17,803 bases of DNA from Bacillota bacterium (lineage in GTDB: Bacteria > Bacillota > UBA4882 > UBA8346). Each line of letters begins with the position of its first letter. Position 1 is the first letter of the stretch. The translations under genes were made by a program, and so were the position numbers. Below are positions 8,754-14,924 of this stretch, piece by piece. The stretch lies in the NCBI GenBank assembly GCA_023436305.1, contig JAEZJQ010000075.1:1-17803 (forward strand), written 5' to 3'. The notes beneath the pieces are model-generated. The model saw nothing but the letters and a program-made list of their open reading frames with translations. It was not told the DNA's origin and did not search any database.

Positions 8754-9524
8754 TTACAACTGAACAAATCTTCTTTGTTTGAAAACTCCCGGAATACATC
8801 CGGTTAAGCTTATCAGTTCCCCCGCCCGGTCAATCCCCGTCCCCACATCACTGGTCCGATGGGCGTCCGAGCCCACGGTAATCCGGCCCAATCCGGCCCG
8901 GACATATATTTGAATCACCGGCAGATCGGGTGTGCATTCATCAAGGCCCTTGCGCAGCGATGAAGTATTGAGTTCCATGGCAATCCCGTTTTGAGCCATG
9001 ATCTTCACAATCTCATCGATCATGTCATTCCCGGGAAACGATTCCTTCAAATACCGTTTGGGGAAATCAAAATGGGCCAGAACGTCAAAACCGCCAAACT
9101 TAACCGCCGCCAACACTTCTTGATAATACTTGTCAAATATCTCTTCCTTGGTGTACCGTTGTTCTAATTCCGGCTCCCCGACAAATAACTCGTCAACAAA
9201 ATGAGCGCTCCCCAGGATCAAATCATAATTATCCCTCGATGCCGCTTCGAATTCCTTCGGATATCGGTGGGGTTCCCCGAATTCGATCCCTTTCAAAACC
9301 TCAATTTCCCCCTCAAATTCCATCCGAACGGCATCGATGGCCCGGAAAAAACCGGCCTTATCGAAAAAACCATACCCCTGATCCTGGGGATTATAGTCCA
9401 GGTGCTCCGTAAAGCAAATCACTTGAAGCCCCTTCTCAATCCCCGCCAAACACATATCCCGCAAAGTATCGTGGCCATCCACCGAAAAAACCGAATGGAC
9501 ATGCAAATCCGCCTTATACTCCAT
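8754..9524 (-). CDS. PHP-domain metallophosphoesterase, histidinol-phosphatase (HisJ/HisK) type
   Basis: 256 residues from the chosen start, close to HisJ-type length. Metal ligands typical of the PHP fold are all present: His8 and His10 (DLHVHS), Glu40-His41 (FTEHLD), Glu81 (GIEFGE), His108 (GSAHFVD), His151 (LAHFDF), and Asp220 with His222 (VGSDAHR). The family hydrolyses phosphate monoesters; HisJ/HisK makes histidinol in histidine biosynthesis. No other his gene is nearby, and the partner here is a HAD protein 52 bases downstream, so the substrate remains open. The frame extends to 9635, but the extra 37 residues are unlike the family. ATG 9522-9524 follows a GGTGG ribosome site and gives the compact PHP start MEYKADLHVHS. 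Confidence 0.9.
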   Translation of the reverse strand: MEYKADLHVHSVFSVDGHDTLRDMCLAGIEKGLQVICFTEHLDYNPQDQGYGFFDKAGFFRAIDAVRMEFEGEIEVLKGIEFGEPHRYPKEFEAASRDNYDLILGSAHFVDELFVGEPELEQRYTKEEIFDKYYQEVLAAVKFGGFDVLAHFDFPKRYLKESFPGNDMIDEIVKIMAQNGIAMELNTSSLRKGLDECTPDLPVIQIYVRAGLGRITVGSDAHRTSDVGTGIDRAGELISLTGCIPGVFKQRRFVQL

Positions 9525-9668
9525 CCCCCAACCACCCTTTTTCCATATTCCATCTGCCGAATTAATCGACAAAGTAATTTTACTCCAATTCCCCAAAATT
9601 ATCAATTTCCCCCATTGAAGCGAAAAACCCTTCACCCAAATGATGATGAAAGGTTCCCACGTCCTACA

Positions 9669-11183
9669 CTACCTTAACAGCGATCCCAAAATTCCCCGGA
9701 CCAATTCCCGGCCCAACGTGGAGACCGCTTGCTTGGCCATTTTTTCCATCATGGTATCCTTGGGCCGGCCCCGGCGCTGATGCCCGTATCCCTGGTAATC
9801 GTAACGCCGTTCCCGTGGATAGTCATAGTCCCGCTCCGGCCGCCGTTCCGGTTCCCGTTCAGATTCTCTTTCCGGTTTCAGTTTCGGCCCCGCTTCTTTC
9901 CGGGATGCTTTCTTTTTTAAGACTTCATAAGCGGATTCCCGGTCCACCATTTTTTCATATTCGCCGTATACCGGTGATTTACGGATCATTTCCTGTCGAT
10001 TCTCGGGCGTTATGGGGCCGAAAAGACTCTTGGCGGGCATGATATAGGCCTTCTCGACGATAGCGGGACGGCCTTCCCCGTCCAAAAAAGAGACCAATGC
10101 CTCACCCACGCCCAGTTCGGTAATGGCTTGCGCCACATCAAGCTTGGGATTGGAGCGGAAAGTTTCCGCCGCCGCCTTCACCGCTTTTTGATCCTTGGGG
10201 GTATAGGCGCGCAAGGCGTGCTGTACCCGGTTCCCCAGTTGGCCCAGCACTGTGTCCGGAATATCCAGCGGGTTCTGGGTGACAAAATAGATACCGACTC
10301 CCTTGGAGCGGATCAGGCGGACTACCTGTTCGATCTTTTCCAGCAGCGCCTTAGGGGCTTCATTGAACAGCAGATGGGCTTCGTCAAAGAAGAAAACCAT
10401 TTTGGGCTTGTCCACGTCGCCCACTTCGGGAAGCTCTTCAAAAAGCTCCGCCATGAGCCATAGCAGGAAGGTGGAGTAAAGTTTGGGCGACTGAAACAGT
10501 TTGTCCGCCGCCAGGATATTGATCATACCCTTACCTTGATTATCGATTTTCATCAGATCACTGATTTGCAACGCCGGTTCCCCGAAAAACTGTTCCGCCC
10601 CCTGTTGTTCCAGGGTTAGGAGCCCACGTTGGATGGCGCCGATAGTTTGTTTGGAAACATTACCGTACTCGGTGGTAAATTCTGAGGCATTCTCACCGAT
10701 ATACTCAAGCATGGACTTCAGATCCTTCATATCCAGGATCAAAAGCCCGTTGTCATCGGCGATTTTGAACACTAGATTCATTACCCCGCTCTGGGTATCG
10801 TTCAGATCCAGCAACCGGGAGATGAGCAACGGCCCCATCTCCGAAATGGTGGTCCGCACCGGATGCCCTTGTTCACCAAAGACATCCCAATACTGGGCCG
10901 GATAATCCTGAAAGTCGATGTCATTCAGACCCAGCTTTTTGATGCGCTCTTCCAGTTTGGGATTCTTGGCTCCCGCCTGGCACACTCCGGAAAGATCGCC
11001 CTTGATATCCGCCAGAAACACCGGCACCCCAATCTCGCTGAATGACTCCGCCATCACTTTCAAGGTTACGGTTTTCCCGGTGCCGGTGGCCCCGGCGATA
11101 AGCCCGTGGCGGTTGGCCATATTGGGCAGCAGGTAAATATCATTGTCTCCTTTGGCGATTAACAAACCCTGTGTATTCGGCAT
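9669..11183 (-). CDS. HerA-like P-loop ATPase of the DUF853 / YjgR type
   Basis: 504 residues. Walker A GATGTGKT is at about 31-38, a DIKGDLSG segment near 59-66, and Walker B MVFFFDEAHLLF near 262-273, followed by conserved RSKGVGIYFVTQNPLDIP. These are the marks of HerA/FtsK-class ATPases of the DUF853 family, whose cellular role is poorly known. The last 90 residues include a charged, low-complexity tail rich in Arg, Glu, Asp and Tyr (about 430-480), probably disordered and possibly nucleic-acid binding. Two ATGs exist: 11187-11189 lies one base from the ribosome site, while 11181-11183 has AGGAG seven bases upstream and is preferred. A 144-base gap separates the gene from the PHP gene downstream. 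Confidence 0.92.
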   Translation of the reverse strand: MPNTQGLLIAKGDNDIYLLPNMANRHGLIAGATGTGKTVTLKVMAESFSEIGVPVFLADIKGDLSGVCQAGAKNPKLEERIKKLGLNDIDFQDYPAQYWDVFGEQGHPVRTTISEMGPLLISRLLDLNDTQSGVMNLVFKIADDNGLLILDMKDLKSMLEYIGENASEFTTEYGNVSKQTIGAIQRGLLTLEQQGAEQFFGEPALQISDLMKIDNQGKGMINILAADKLFQSPKLYSTFLLWLMAELFEELPEVGDVDKPKMVFFFDEAHLLFNEAPKALLEKIEQVVRLIRSKGVGIYFVTQNPLDIPDTVLGQLGNRVQHALRAYTPKDQKAVKAAAETFRSNPKLDVAQAITELGVGEALVSFLDGEGRPAIVEKAYIMPAKSLFGPITPENRQEMIRKSPVYGEYEKMVDRESAYEVLKKKASRKEAGPKLKPERESEREPERRPERDYDYPRERRYDYQGYGHQRRGRPKDTMMEKMAKQAVSTLGRELVRGILGSLLR

Positions 11184-11189
11184 CTCCAT

Positions 11190-11470
11190 TCTCCTTTATA
11201 AAAAGTCTTGGTAAAAATAGAAGTAAAAAATCGGTTTATAAAAGTATCGGATTGAAACTGATGATGATTAAATTTCTTGCTTTTGTTTTCCAAATCCTTT
11301 TTTTCGGGTATTACAATTTTGGTTTTTGGGGAAGGAGGATTGGAGGTGGGTTTGGATTGGAAACAAATTATTAAGTGATGGGATTTTTAGGTAGGAGATC
11401 TTTGAATCGGCACGAAATATAAAGAGATGGGAGTTCATGGAAAGTCAATCGATCACTGATAGTTTTTATA
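11190..11470. other. Non-coding junction between the minus-strand genes and the cassette array
   Basis: AT-rich spacer carrying the leader of the DUF853 ATPase gene (ribosome site AGGAG near 11191-11195). No convincing ORF, terminator or clear promoter was found. A purine-rich GGAGGATTGGAGGTGGG stretch (about 11334-11350) is the only compositional oddity. The strand of the genes switches across this spacer. Confidence 0.5.
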
Positions 11471-11599
11471 ACGAAAGAGTTTCGTCTACATTATATCTAT
11501 GATTGCTAAATAGACCAAATAATGTCGTCTATGAAGAAATCAATTGATCTTCATAGACGAGATAGTGTCGAAGATGGAGGAGATATATGACATACCGCG
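11471..11599 (+). repeat. Site A: leftmost, degenerate cassette-boundary site
   Basis: The order of elements matches the later sites. An ACGAAA/TTTCGT hairpin (11471-11485) is followed by a left core region TACATTATATC (11487-11497). A very strong internal hairpin then comes, with arms TCGTCTATGAAGA (11525-11537) and its exact complement (11548-11560). The right core is GATATATGACATACC (from 11582). The GACAT after the right core is shared with sites B, C and D. The right core lacks the GTT of integron attC sites, and clear L boxes are not visible, so this may be a decayed attC, the array's original entry site, or something else. Confidence 0.4.
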
Positions 11600-11669
11600 A
11601 AAAGCGGCGGGCATCGTGGCCGCTATTATAAAAACGGAATGACAAAACAACAAAAGGAGAGATAATTGT

Positions 11670-12419
11670 ATGGATTTAGGGTTAAAAGACAAGGTAGCAT
11701 TTGTTACAGGAAGTGCACGTGGACTTGGACGAGCTATTGCAGAAAAACTTGCAGAAGAAAAGGTAAAAATTATTATAACTGATATTAATGAAACTATGGC
11801 AATATCAACAGCAGAGGAAATTTCAAAAGAATATGGTGTAGAAACTATTGCTTTAAAACATGATGTTTCTTCTGAAGAGTCAACAAAGGAAGCAGTAAAG
11901 TCGATTATAAATAGATTTTCAAGGATTGATATTCTTGTAAATAATGCTGGGATAACCAGAGATGCCCGTTTAATGATGATGAAACAAGATGATTGGGATT
12001 TAGTATTGAAGATAAACTTAACAGGAGCATTTATTTGTACCAAACTAGTTTCCAAGCAGATGTTAAAACAAAACTCTGGAAGTATTGTTAACATTGCAAG
12101 TGTGGTTGGTCTCATGGGGAATGTTGGACAAGCAAATTATTCAGCTTCTAAAGCTGGTTTAATTGGTCTGACTAAAACAACTGCAAGAGAATTGGCAGAA
12201 CGTGGGGTTAATGTTAATGCTATAGCTCCGGGGTTTATTCAATCAGATATGACTCATGTACTTTCTGAAGAAGTATCTCAAAAGATGTTATCACAAATAC
12301 CAATGAATTTATATGGAAAGCCAGAAGACGTGGCTAATGCTGTTTTATTCTTGGTTTCTGATTTAGCTAAATACATAACTGGCCAGGTCGTTAATGTTGA
12401 TGGCGGAATGGTGATGTAA
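11670..12419 (+). CDS. Short-chain dehydrogenase/reductase, FabG-like 3-oxoacyl-ACP reductase type
   Basis: 249 residues, the standard classical-SDR length. The NAD(P) motif TGSARGLG is at 13-20, NNAG at 91-94, the catalytic tetrad Asn116, Ser144, Tyr157 and Lys161 (YSASK), and the C-terminal GQVVNVDGGMVM is typical of FabG. The enzyme would reduce a 3-oxoacyl-thioester or related ketone with NAD(P)H in the cytosol. As an isolated cassette gene, away from fatty-acid genes, its substrate may be different. ATG 11670 follows AAGGAG (11654-11659) at 10 bases. An in-frame-independent 8-codon mini-ORF (11639-11665) overlaps the ribosome site; its meaning is uncertain. Codon use is visibly AT-richer than the minus-strand genes, and the gene is on the opposite strand to them, consistent with acquisition. 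Confidence 0.92.
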   Translation: MDLGLKDKVAFVTGSARGLGRAIAEKLAEEKVKIIITDINETMAISTAEEISKEYGVETIALKHDVSSEESTKEAVKSIINRFSRIDILVNNAGITRDARLMMMKQDDWDLVLKINLTGAFICTKLVSKQMLKQNSGSIVNIASVVGLMGNVGQANYSASKAGLIGLTKTTARELAERGVNVNAIAPGFIQSDMTHVLSEEVSQKMLSQIPMNLYGKPEDVANAVLFLVSDLAKYITGQVVNVDGGMVM

Positions 12420-12435
12420 AAAGAATTTTGAAAGG

Positions 12436-12457
12436 GGTTGTCCGTCCGTGGACAACC
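12436..12457 (+). other. 3' hairpin of cassette 1 with GTCCGT loop
   Basis: GGTTGTCC (12436-12443) pairs with GGACAACC (12450-12457), an 8-bp perfect stem 16 bases after the SDR stop. No T-tract follows, so it is not an ordinary Rho-independent terminator. Cassettes 2 and 4 have equivalent hairpins in the same place with TCCGT or TCCA in the loop. Confidence 0.65.
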
Positions 12458-12471
12458 TTCAAATTAGGGCC

Positions 12472-12663
12472 GACGGTGCGTCATATATCACATAGTTTGA
12501 GCTTGCGGGGCGCGGTTTTTCGAAGATGTTAACTCGAAGAGGCAAGATAATTCAGGGTGTTTTGTCAATGAAGTTGATTCATGATGCGGCTCGCTCACAT
12601 TGGTTCGGCTAAGATAAGAGCTATCTAAGCCTCTCCAACGTCTCAAACTCGGAGACGTTAGAT
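12472..12663 (+). repeat. Site B: attC-like palindromic recombination site of cassette 1
   Basis: The left core ATATCAC (12485-12491) is followed by the inner arm AGTTTGAG (12494-12501), whose exact complement CTCAAACT is at 12642-12649. A 7-base spacer and the right core GTTAGAT (12657-12663, a perfect GTTRRRY) follow. Inside is a hairpin GGCTAAGATA...TATCTAAGCC (12607-12631), also found at sites C and, in a variant form, D. R box, spacer, L box and a variable terminal structure is the layout of integron attC. Its length of about 180 is above the usual range (up to about 140), and the left core departs from RYYYAAC. Confidence 0.55.
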
Positions 12664-12682
12664 GACATGCACCGAAAAGCGC

Positions 12683-12696
12683 GCGCATCCATGCGC
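12683..12696 (+). other. 5' hairpin of cassette 2 with TCCA loop
   Basis: GCGCA (12683-12687) pairs with TGCGC (12692-12696) around TCCA, eight bases after the inverted end. It is followed by TTCATTTTTT, so in this cassette it could also act as a terminator against upstream transcription. Cassette 3 has a hairpin in the same place (13793-13807), and cassettes 1 and 4 have weaker ones (11604-11623, 16548-16564). Confidence 0.55.
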
Positions 12697-12792
12697 TTCA
12701 TTTTTTGAGCAGGGCTTTGAAGAATTGATTATATCGTATTTGTAAGAAAACGTGAACTAAAATTATTTATATAATTGAAGGTTGGTGATAAA

Positions 12793-12831
12793 GTGAAAAA
12801 GTGCATTGTAATTACTGGAATAGTTGAATAA
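12793..12831 (+). CDS. Twelve-residue leader peptide upstream of the acetyltransferase gene
   Basis: GTG start, product MKKCIVITGIVE, TAA stop at 12829-12831. A GGTGA ribosome-site candidate lies at 12784-12788, four bases upstream, with GAAGG (12777-12781) as an alternative. The last codons form the 5' arm of the hairpin that covers the acetyltransferase start. Too short to be called from sequence alone; support comes from position and the hairpin. Confidence 0.4.
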   Translation: MKKCIVITGIVE

Positions 12832-12868
12832 AGAATAAAACTTAGGAGGATTTTTATGACTATTCCAG
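12815..12868 (+). promoter_or_regulatory. Predicted translational attenuator controlling the acetyltransferase
   Basis: CTGGAATAGT (12815-12824), inside the leader ORF, pairs perfectly over 10 bp with ACTATTCCAG (12859-12868), which begins right after the acetyltransferase ATG. The loop holds the AGGAGG ribosome site (12844-12849) and the ATG (12856-12858). In inducible cat and erm genes, a drug-stalled ribosome on the leader opens such a hairpin and exposes the ribosome site. Here a ribosome on the last leader codons would melt the 5' arm. Function is inferred from this architecture. Confidence 0.45.
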
Positions 12869-13488
12869 ATGAAAAAATATACCCGCGAACCAATGACTTT
12901 GAAACAGTATATTTGAAAGGTATAATTACAAATCCTAATATCATAGTTGGCGATTATACTATGTATAATGATTTTGTTTCTGACCCTACGCAATTTGAAA
13001 AGAATAATGTGCTATATCACTATCCTATCAATAAGGACAGATTGATTATTGGTAAGTTTTGTTCCATAGCTTGTGGAGCAAAGTTTCTATTTACCAGTGC
13101 CAATCACACTCTTAAATCACTTTCAACTTATCCATTCCCATTATTCTTTGAAGAATGGAGTTTAGATAAAAAACATGTTAAGTCTGCATGGGATAATAAG
13201 GGTGACATTGTAATTGATAATGATGTTTGGATAGGATATGAAGCAGTTATATTATCCGGCGTTCATATTGGTGATGGTGCAATCATAGGAACAAGAGCAG
13301 TTGTAACAAAGGATATTCCTCCATATACAGTTGTTGGTGGTATTCCCGCAAAAGAAATCAAAAAGCGTTTTGATGAGGAAACAATTAATAAATTACAGCA
13401 GATACAATGGTGGAATTGGTCTTTTGATAAGATACAGCAATTTTTACCCTATATTATGAATGGGGAAGTTGATAAGCTATATCTTTAA
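12856..13488 (+). CDS. Left-handed beta-helix xenobiotic acetyltransferase (CatB / Vat family)
   Basis: 210 residues, matching type B chloramphenicol acetyltransferases and Vat streptogramin acetyltransferases. Hexapeptide-repeat turns are clear at about 62-72 (LIIGKFCSIACGA) and 117-160 (IVIDNDVWIGYEAVILSGV onward). The catalytic His is His84 in SANHTL, followed by STYPFPLF, a family signature. The C-terminal part has VVGGIPAKEIKKRF. Such enzymes form trimers and acetylate a hydroxyl of the drug with acetyl-CoA in the cytosol. Chloramphenicol, virginiamycin M-type compounds or another natural product are possible substrates, and the sequence does not discriminate. ATG 12856 follows AGGAGG at six bases. 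The gene is a single cassette cargo with leader-hairpin control, which supports a resistance role. AT-rich codon use is unlike the minus-strand genes. Confidence 0.9.
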   Translation: MTIPDEKIYPRTNDFETVYLKGIITNPNIIVGDYTMYNDFVSDPTQFEKNNVLYHYPINKDRLIIGKFCSIACGAKFLFTSANHTLKSLSTYPFPLFFEEWSLDKKHVKSAWDNKGDIVIDNDVWIGYEAVILSGVHIGDGAIIGTRAVVTKDIPPYTVVGGIPAKEIKKRFDEETINKLQQIQWWNWSFDKIQQFLPYIMNGEVDKLYL

Positions 13489-13495
13489 ATAATTT

Positions 13496-13507
13496 CCCAT
13501 TAATGGG
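13496..13507 (+). other. Short palindrome just after the acetyltransferase stop
   Basis: CCCATTAATGGG is a perfect 12-base palindrome eight bases past the stop. An AT-rich stretch with T-runs follows some 25 bases later, not directly, so it is at best a weak terminator. Confidence 0.25.
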
Positions 13508-13580
13508 TAAAATGTGTGGTTGAATTATTTTATATTTTTTATAAAGTACGACTGAAGAGGTATTATGAAGCTTTGATAAA

Positions 13581-13604
13581 GGGAGCCCCCTCCGTGGGGC
13601 TCTC
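13581..13604 (+). other. 3' hairpin of cassette 2 with CTCCGT loop
   Basis: GAGCCCC (13583-13589) pairs with GGGGCTC (13596-13602), extendable by two pairs including one G-T. It lies 12 bases before the right inverted end (13617). There is no T-tract. It is equivalent in position and loop to the hairpins at 12436-12457 and 17416-17433. Confidence 0.65.
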
Positions 13605-13616
13605 TGAACAAGGGGC

Positions 13617-13769
13617 CGGTGCACGTCATCTAACAATATATCTCCATTTCAGGGCATGCAAGAAGCACGTTCAAGGAGCGGGTTCAGGAGGTCATCCTGC
13701 CCACATCTTTCAGGCTAAGATAGGAGCTATCTAAGCCTGGAAGACGTCGGAGATACAGAGGCGTTATGC
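13617..13769 (+). repeat. Site C: attC-like palindromic recombination site of cassette 2
   Basis: Left core ATCTAAC (13628-13634, perfect RYYYAAC) and right core GTTATGC (13763-13769, one departure from GTTRRRY) bracket inner arms TATCTCC (13639-13645) and GGAGATA (13749-13755). A central near-perfect hairpin lies at 13711-13739 (CAGGCTAAGATAG with CTATCTAAGCCTG, one A-A mismatch, GAG loop). Core to core is 142 bases, at the top of the known attC range. The right core belongs to the start of the next cassette and pairs less well with the left core than cassette 2's own start does, as expected for an integrated cassette. Confidence 0.65.
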
Positions 13770-13792
13770 GACATCGGGCAGACAGAGGATGC

Positions 13793-13807
13793 CCGCCATC
13801 ATGGCGG
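13793..13807 (+). other. 5' hairpin of cassette 3 with TCA loop
   Basis: CCGCCA (13793-13798) and TGGCGG (13802-13807) form a 6-bp perfect stem. It has the same position after the right core as the hairpins at 12683-12696 and 16548-16564. Confidence 0.5.
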
Positions 13808-14057
13808 CAATTGAAATGAATTTACCGCGCCGCCGAAGAACCAAAACCATAAATTAAGGATTGTTTAACGGTGGTGTATTCAAAAACATTGGTTATGCTT
13901 AAATTGTTTGTTTCAAACTCCGATGATTGAACCGTGAACGTAGTACTTTATGATATTACTCGTAAGTTTGCATAACTTATTGCGTATATTTAAAATGAAA
14001 GTTTGTTTACATAGTGGTTTTTCAGTGTATTGTTGGTTTCTAAAAGGAGAAAAAATT
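13808..14057 (+). other. Long upstream region of the GNAT gene, no separate gene recognised
   Basis: About 250 bases between the 5' hairpin and the GNAT ribosome site. The reading frame of the GNAT gene is open upstream, with ATGs at 13950 and 13995, but the encoded residues are unlike the family. A GCATAAC word near 13969 is a possible degenerate left core, giving a small geneless cassette, but I see no inner arms. Confidence 0.3.
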
Positions 14058-14599
14058 ATGAAAGAAAATTATCCGTATCGAATCGACGAAGCAAACGGCA
14101 TTGTTTACGCCTGGTTTACAAAAATGGAGTATATAGCGGGGCTGTCACTTCAGATTTAGAGCCGAAGTTGATTTTGTTTGAAGACAAATATTACGATATA
14201 TATCAAAAGGTCGGAAATGATATTTTCGCTGATTTATTTCACAAAATGCACAGCAATATACGCCAATTTTTCCCGCTTGACGAAGTTCAAAAACGCGAAA
14301 CGTATCTTTGGTTCGAAAACGATGAGCTTGTCGGAAGCATCCGGATTTATCACAACAAAGAGGAAAACTGTTATGAAATCGAGAGAGTGATGGTCGCTCC
14401 GCAGTCTCAGGGCAAAGGTTACGGGACGAAGTTATTGAAATTTATTGTAGCGAAACTTCAACAAACTCATCGTACGCCGATTTTTTTGACGGTTGCCGCT
14501 TGCAACGACAAAGCGGTTAAAATGTACGAAAAGTTTGGGTTTGTTCCTGTTAGCGAGGGAATGGATCAATGGAAAATCGAGGGGGATATAGGTGGTTAA
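14058..14599 (+). pseudogene. GNAT-family N-acetyltransferase, broken by a 2-base frameshift
   Basis: ATG 14058 has AAGGAG (14044-14049) eight bases upstream and begins MKENYPYRIDEANGIVYAWF. This frame ends at 14159. The rest of the protein (from GAVTSDLEPKLILFEDKYYD to the stop at 14597-14599) continues in another frame. Removing one TA from the TATATA at 14130-14135 restores MEYSGAVTSD and a single protein of about 180 residues. The GNAT core has the acetyl-CoA loop APQSQGKGYGTKLL and a typical last part KMYEKFGFVPV. The family acetylates amino groups of diverse substrates, which is unknown here. It is either a recent pseudogene, a phase-variable dinucleotide tract, or a sequencing error. 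Translation could restart downstream but would lack the N-terminal 27 residues. Confidence 0.8.
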
Positions 14600-14861
14600 T
14601 AATTTCCCCCCAATTATTGGATAACGAAGATGTTCCGAATAATGGTATTAGTAGGTTGAAAGAGTTTTATTGAATTACGGGCTAAGTTAAAAAGATAAGT
14701 TATTTTATCGAACCCGAAAAGTTATTATAGATACTTGCATTAAAGAATATAGCAATTTGTAATCCCGCAAAATGTAACATCATGGAAGGCAATAACCGCA
14801 GATATCAAAACAAGGAGCGGCCCAAGTAGTCGAAAAGAGCCGAAAAACAAACATTTTCCTT
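14600..14861 (+). other. Gene-free DNA between the GNAT gene and the IS91-like element
   Basis: AT-rich, with a small palindrome CCAATTATTGG (about 14618-14628) soon after the stop. No TCC-loop hairpin, no RYYYAAC core with an inner arm and no ORF of note are seen. The normal 3' end of this cassette therefore appears to be missing here. Confidence 0.35.
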
Positions 14862-14911
14862 AAAAAAAGCATAGCTTCCCCCTCCCCCGAGAGGCAACAT
14901 AAAAAAATATT
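14862..14911. repeat. Terminal block of the IS91-like element, copy 1
   Basis: An A-tract, GCATAG, a C-rich run (CCCCCTCCCCC), GAGGCAACAT and an A-tract ending TATT. It recurs at 17715-17764 with few differences. On the minus strand the GGGGGAAGC/GCTTTTTTT part could also terminate transposase transcription. The transposase stop is 14 bases to the right. Confidence 0.6.
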
Positions 14912-14924
14912 AAATTATCGTTGC

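Larger units (their letters stand above)
11583..12657 (+). mobile_element. Cassette 1 (SDR oxidoreductase unit)
   Basis: A single gene lies between inverted ends GATATATGACATACCGCG (11582-11599) and GACGGTGCGTCATATATC (12472-12489), 14 of 18 matching when inverted, with a perfect 10-base GTCATATATC core. A GCGGC/GCCGC hairpin (11604-11623) follows the left end, and a strong hairpin (12436-12457) precedes the right end. The downstream palindromic site B completes the unit, as attC does in integron cassettes. Boundaries are placed by analogy with the G/TT cleavage point and are approximate at the left. Confidence 0.5.
12658..13763 (+). mobile_element. Cassette 2 (hexapeptide acetyltransferase unit)
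   Basis: The best-preserved unit. The left end GTTAGATGACATGCACCG (12657-12674) and right end CGGTGCACGTCATCTAAC (13617-13634) are inverted copies matching at 17 of 18 bases. Inside them sit a 5' hairpin (12683-12696) and a 3' hairpin (13581-13604). The single gene has its own leader-peptide control region. The integron rule that the first bases of a cassette complement the RYYYAAC of its own attC is obeyed, but over a far longer stretch than the 7-bp core. Confidence 0.6.
13764..14861 (+). mobile_element. Cassette 3 (GNAT unit), 3' end lost or displaced by the IS91-like element
   Basis: It begins with GTTATGCGACATCGGGC (13763-13779) and the 5' hairpin at 13793-13807. The inverted partner of this end (expected GTCGCATAAC) is not found after the GNAT gene. 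The unit runs instead into the element starting near 14862. Site D, beyond the element, may be the displaced 3' site of this cassette or belong to a lost neighbour. Confidence 0.4.

Noticed and set aside
9525..9635. N-terminal 37-residue extension of the PHP protein
   Set aside because: The extension is unlike the family, and the internal ATG at 9522-9524 has a GGTGG ribosome site and the expected distance to the first metal-binding motif.
11540..12115. 191-codon minus-strand frame opposite the SDR gene
   Set aside because: It overlaps a complete SDR with all motifs and lacks any family resemblance; it is an antisense shadow.
12488..12688. 66-codon minus-strand frame in the spacer after the SDR gene
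   Set aside because: It coincides with palindromic site B and has no ribosome site; the open frame is a by-product of the repeat structure.
12770..12775. TATAAT as the -10 of a promoter for the acetyltransferase leader
   Set aside because: No acceptable -35 lies 16-18 bases upstream, and the start point would leave almost no leader before the GTG.
13968..13974. GCATAAC as the left core of another attC site inside cassette 3
   Set aside because: It complements the cassette's own start only over about 8 bases and no inner arms or right core could be found nearby.
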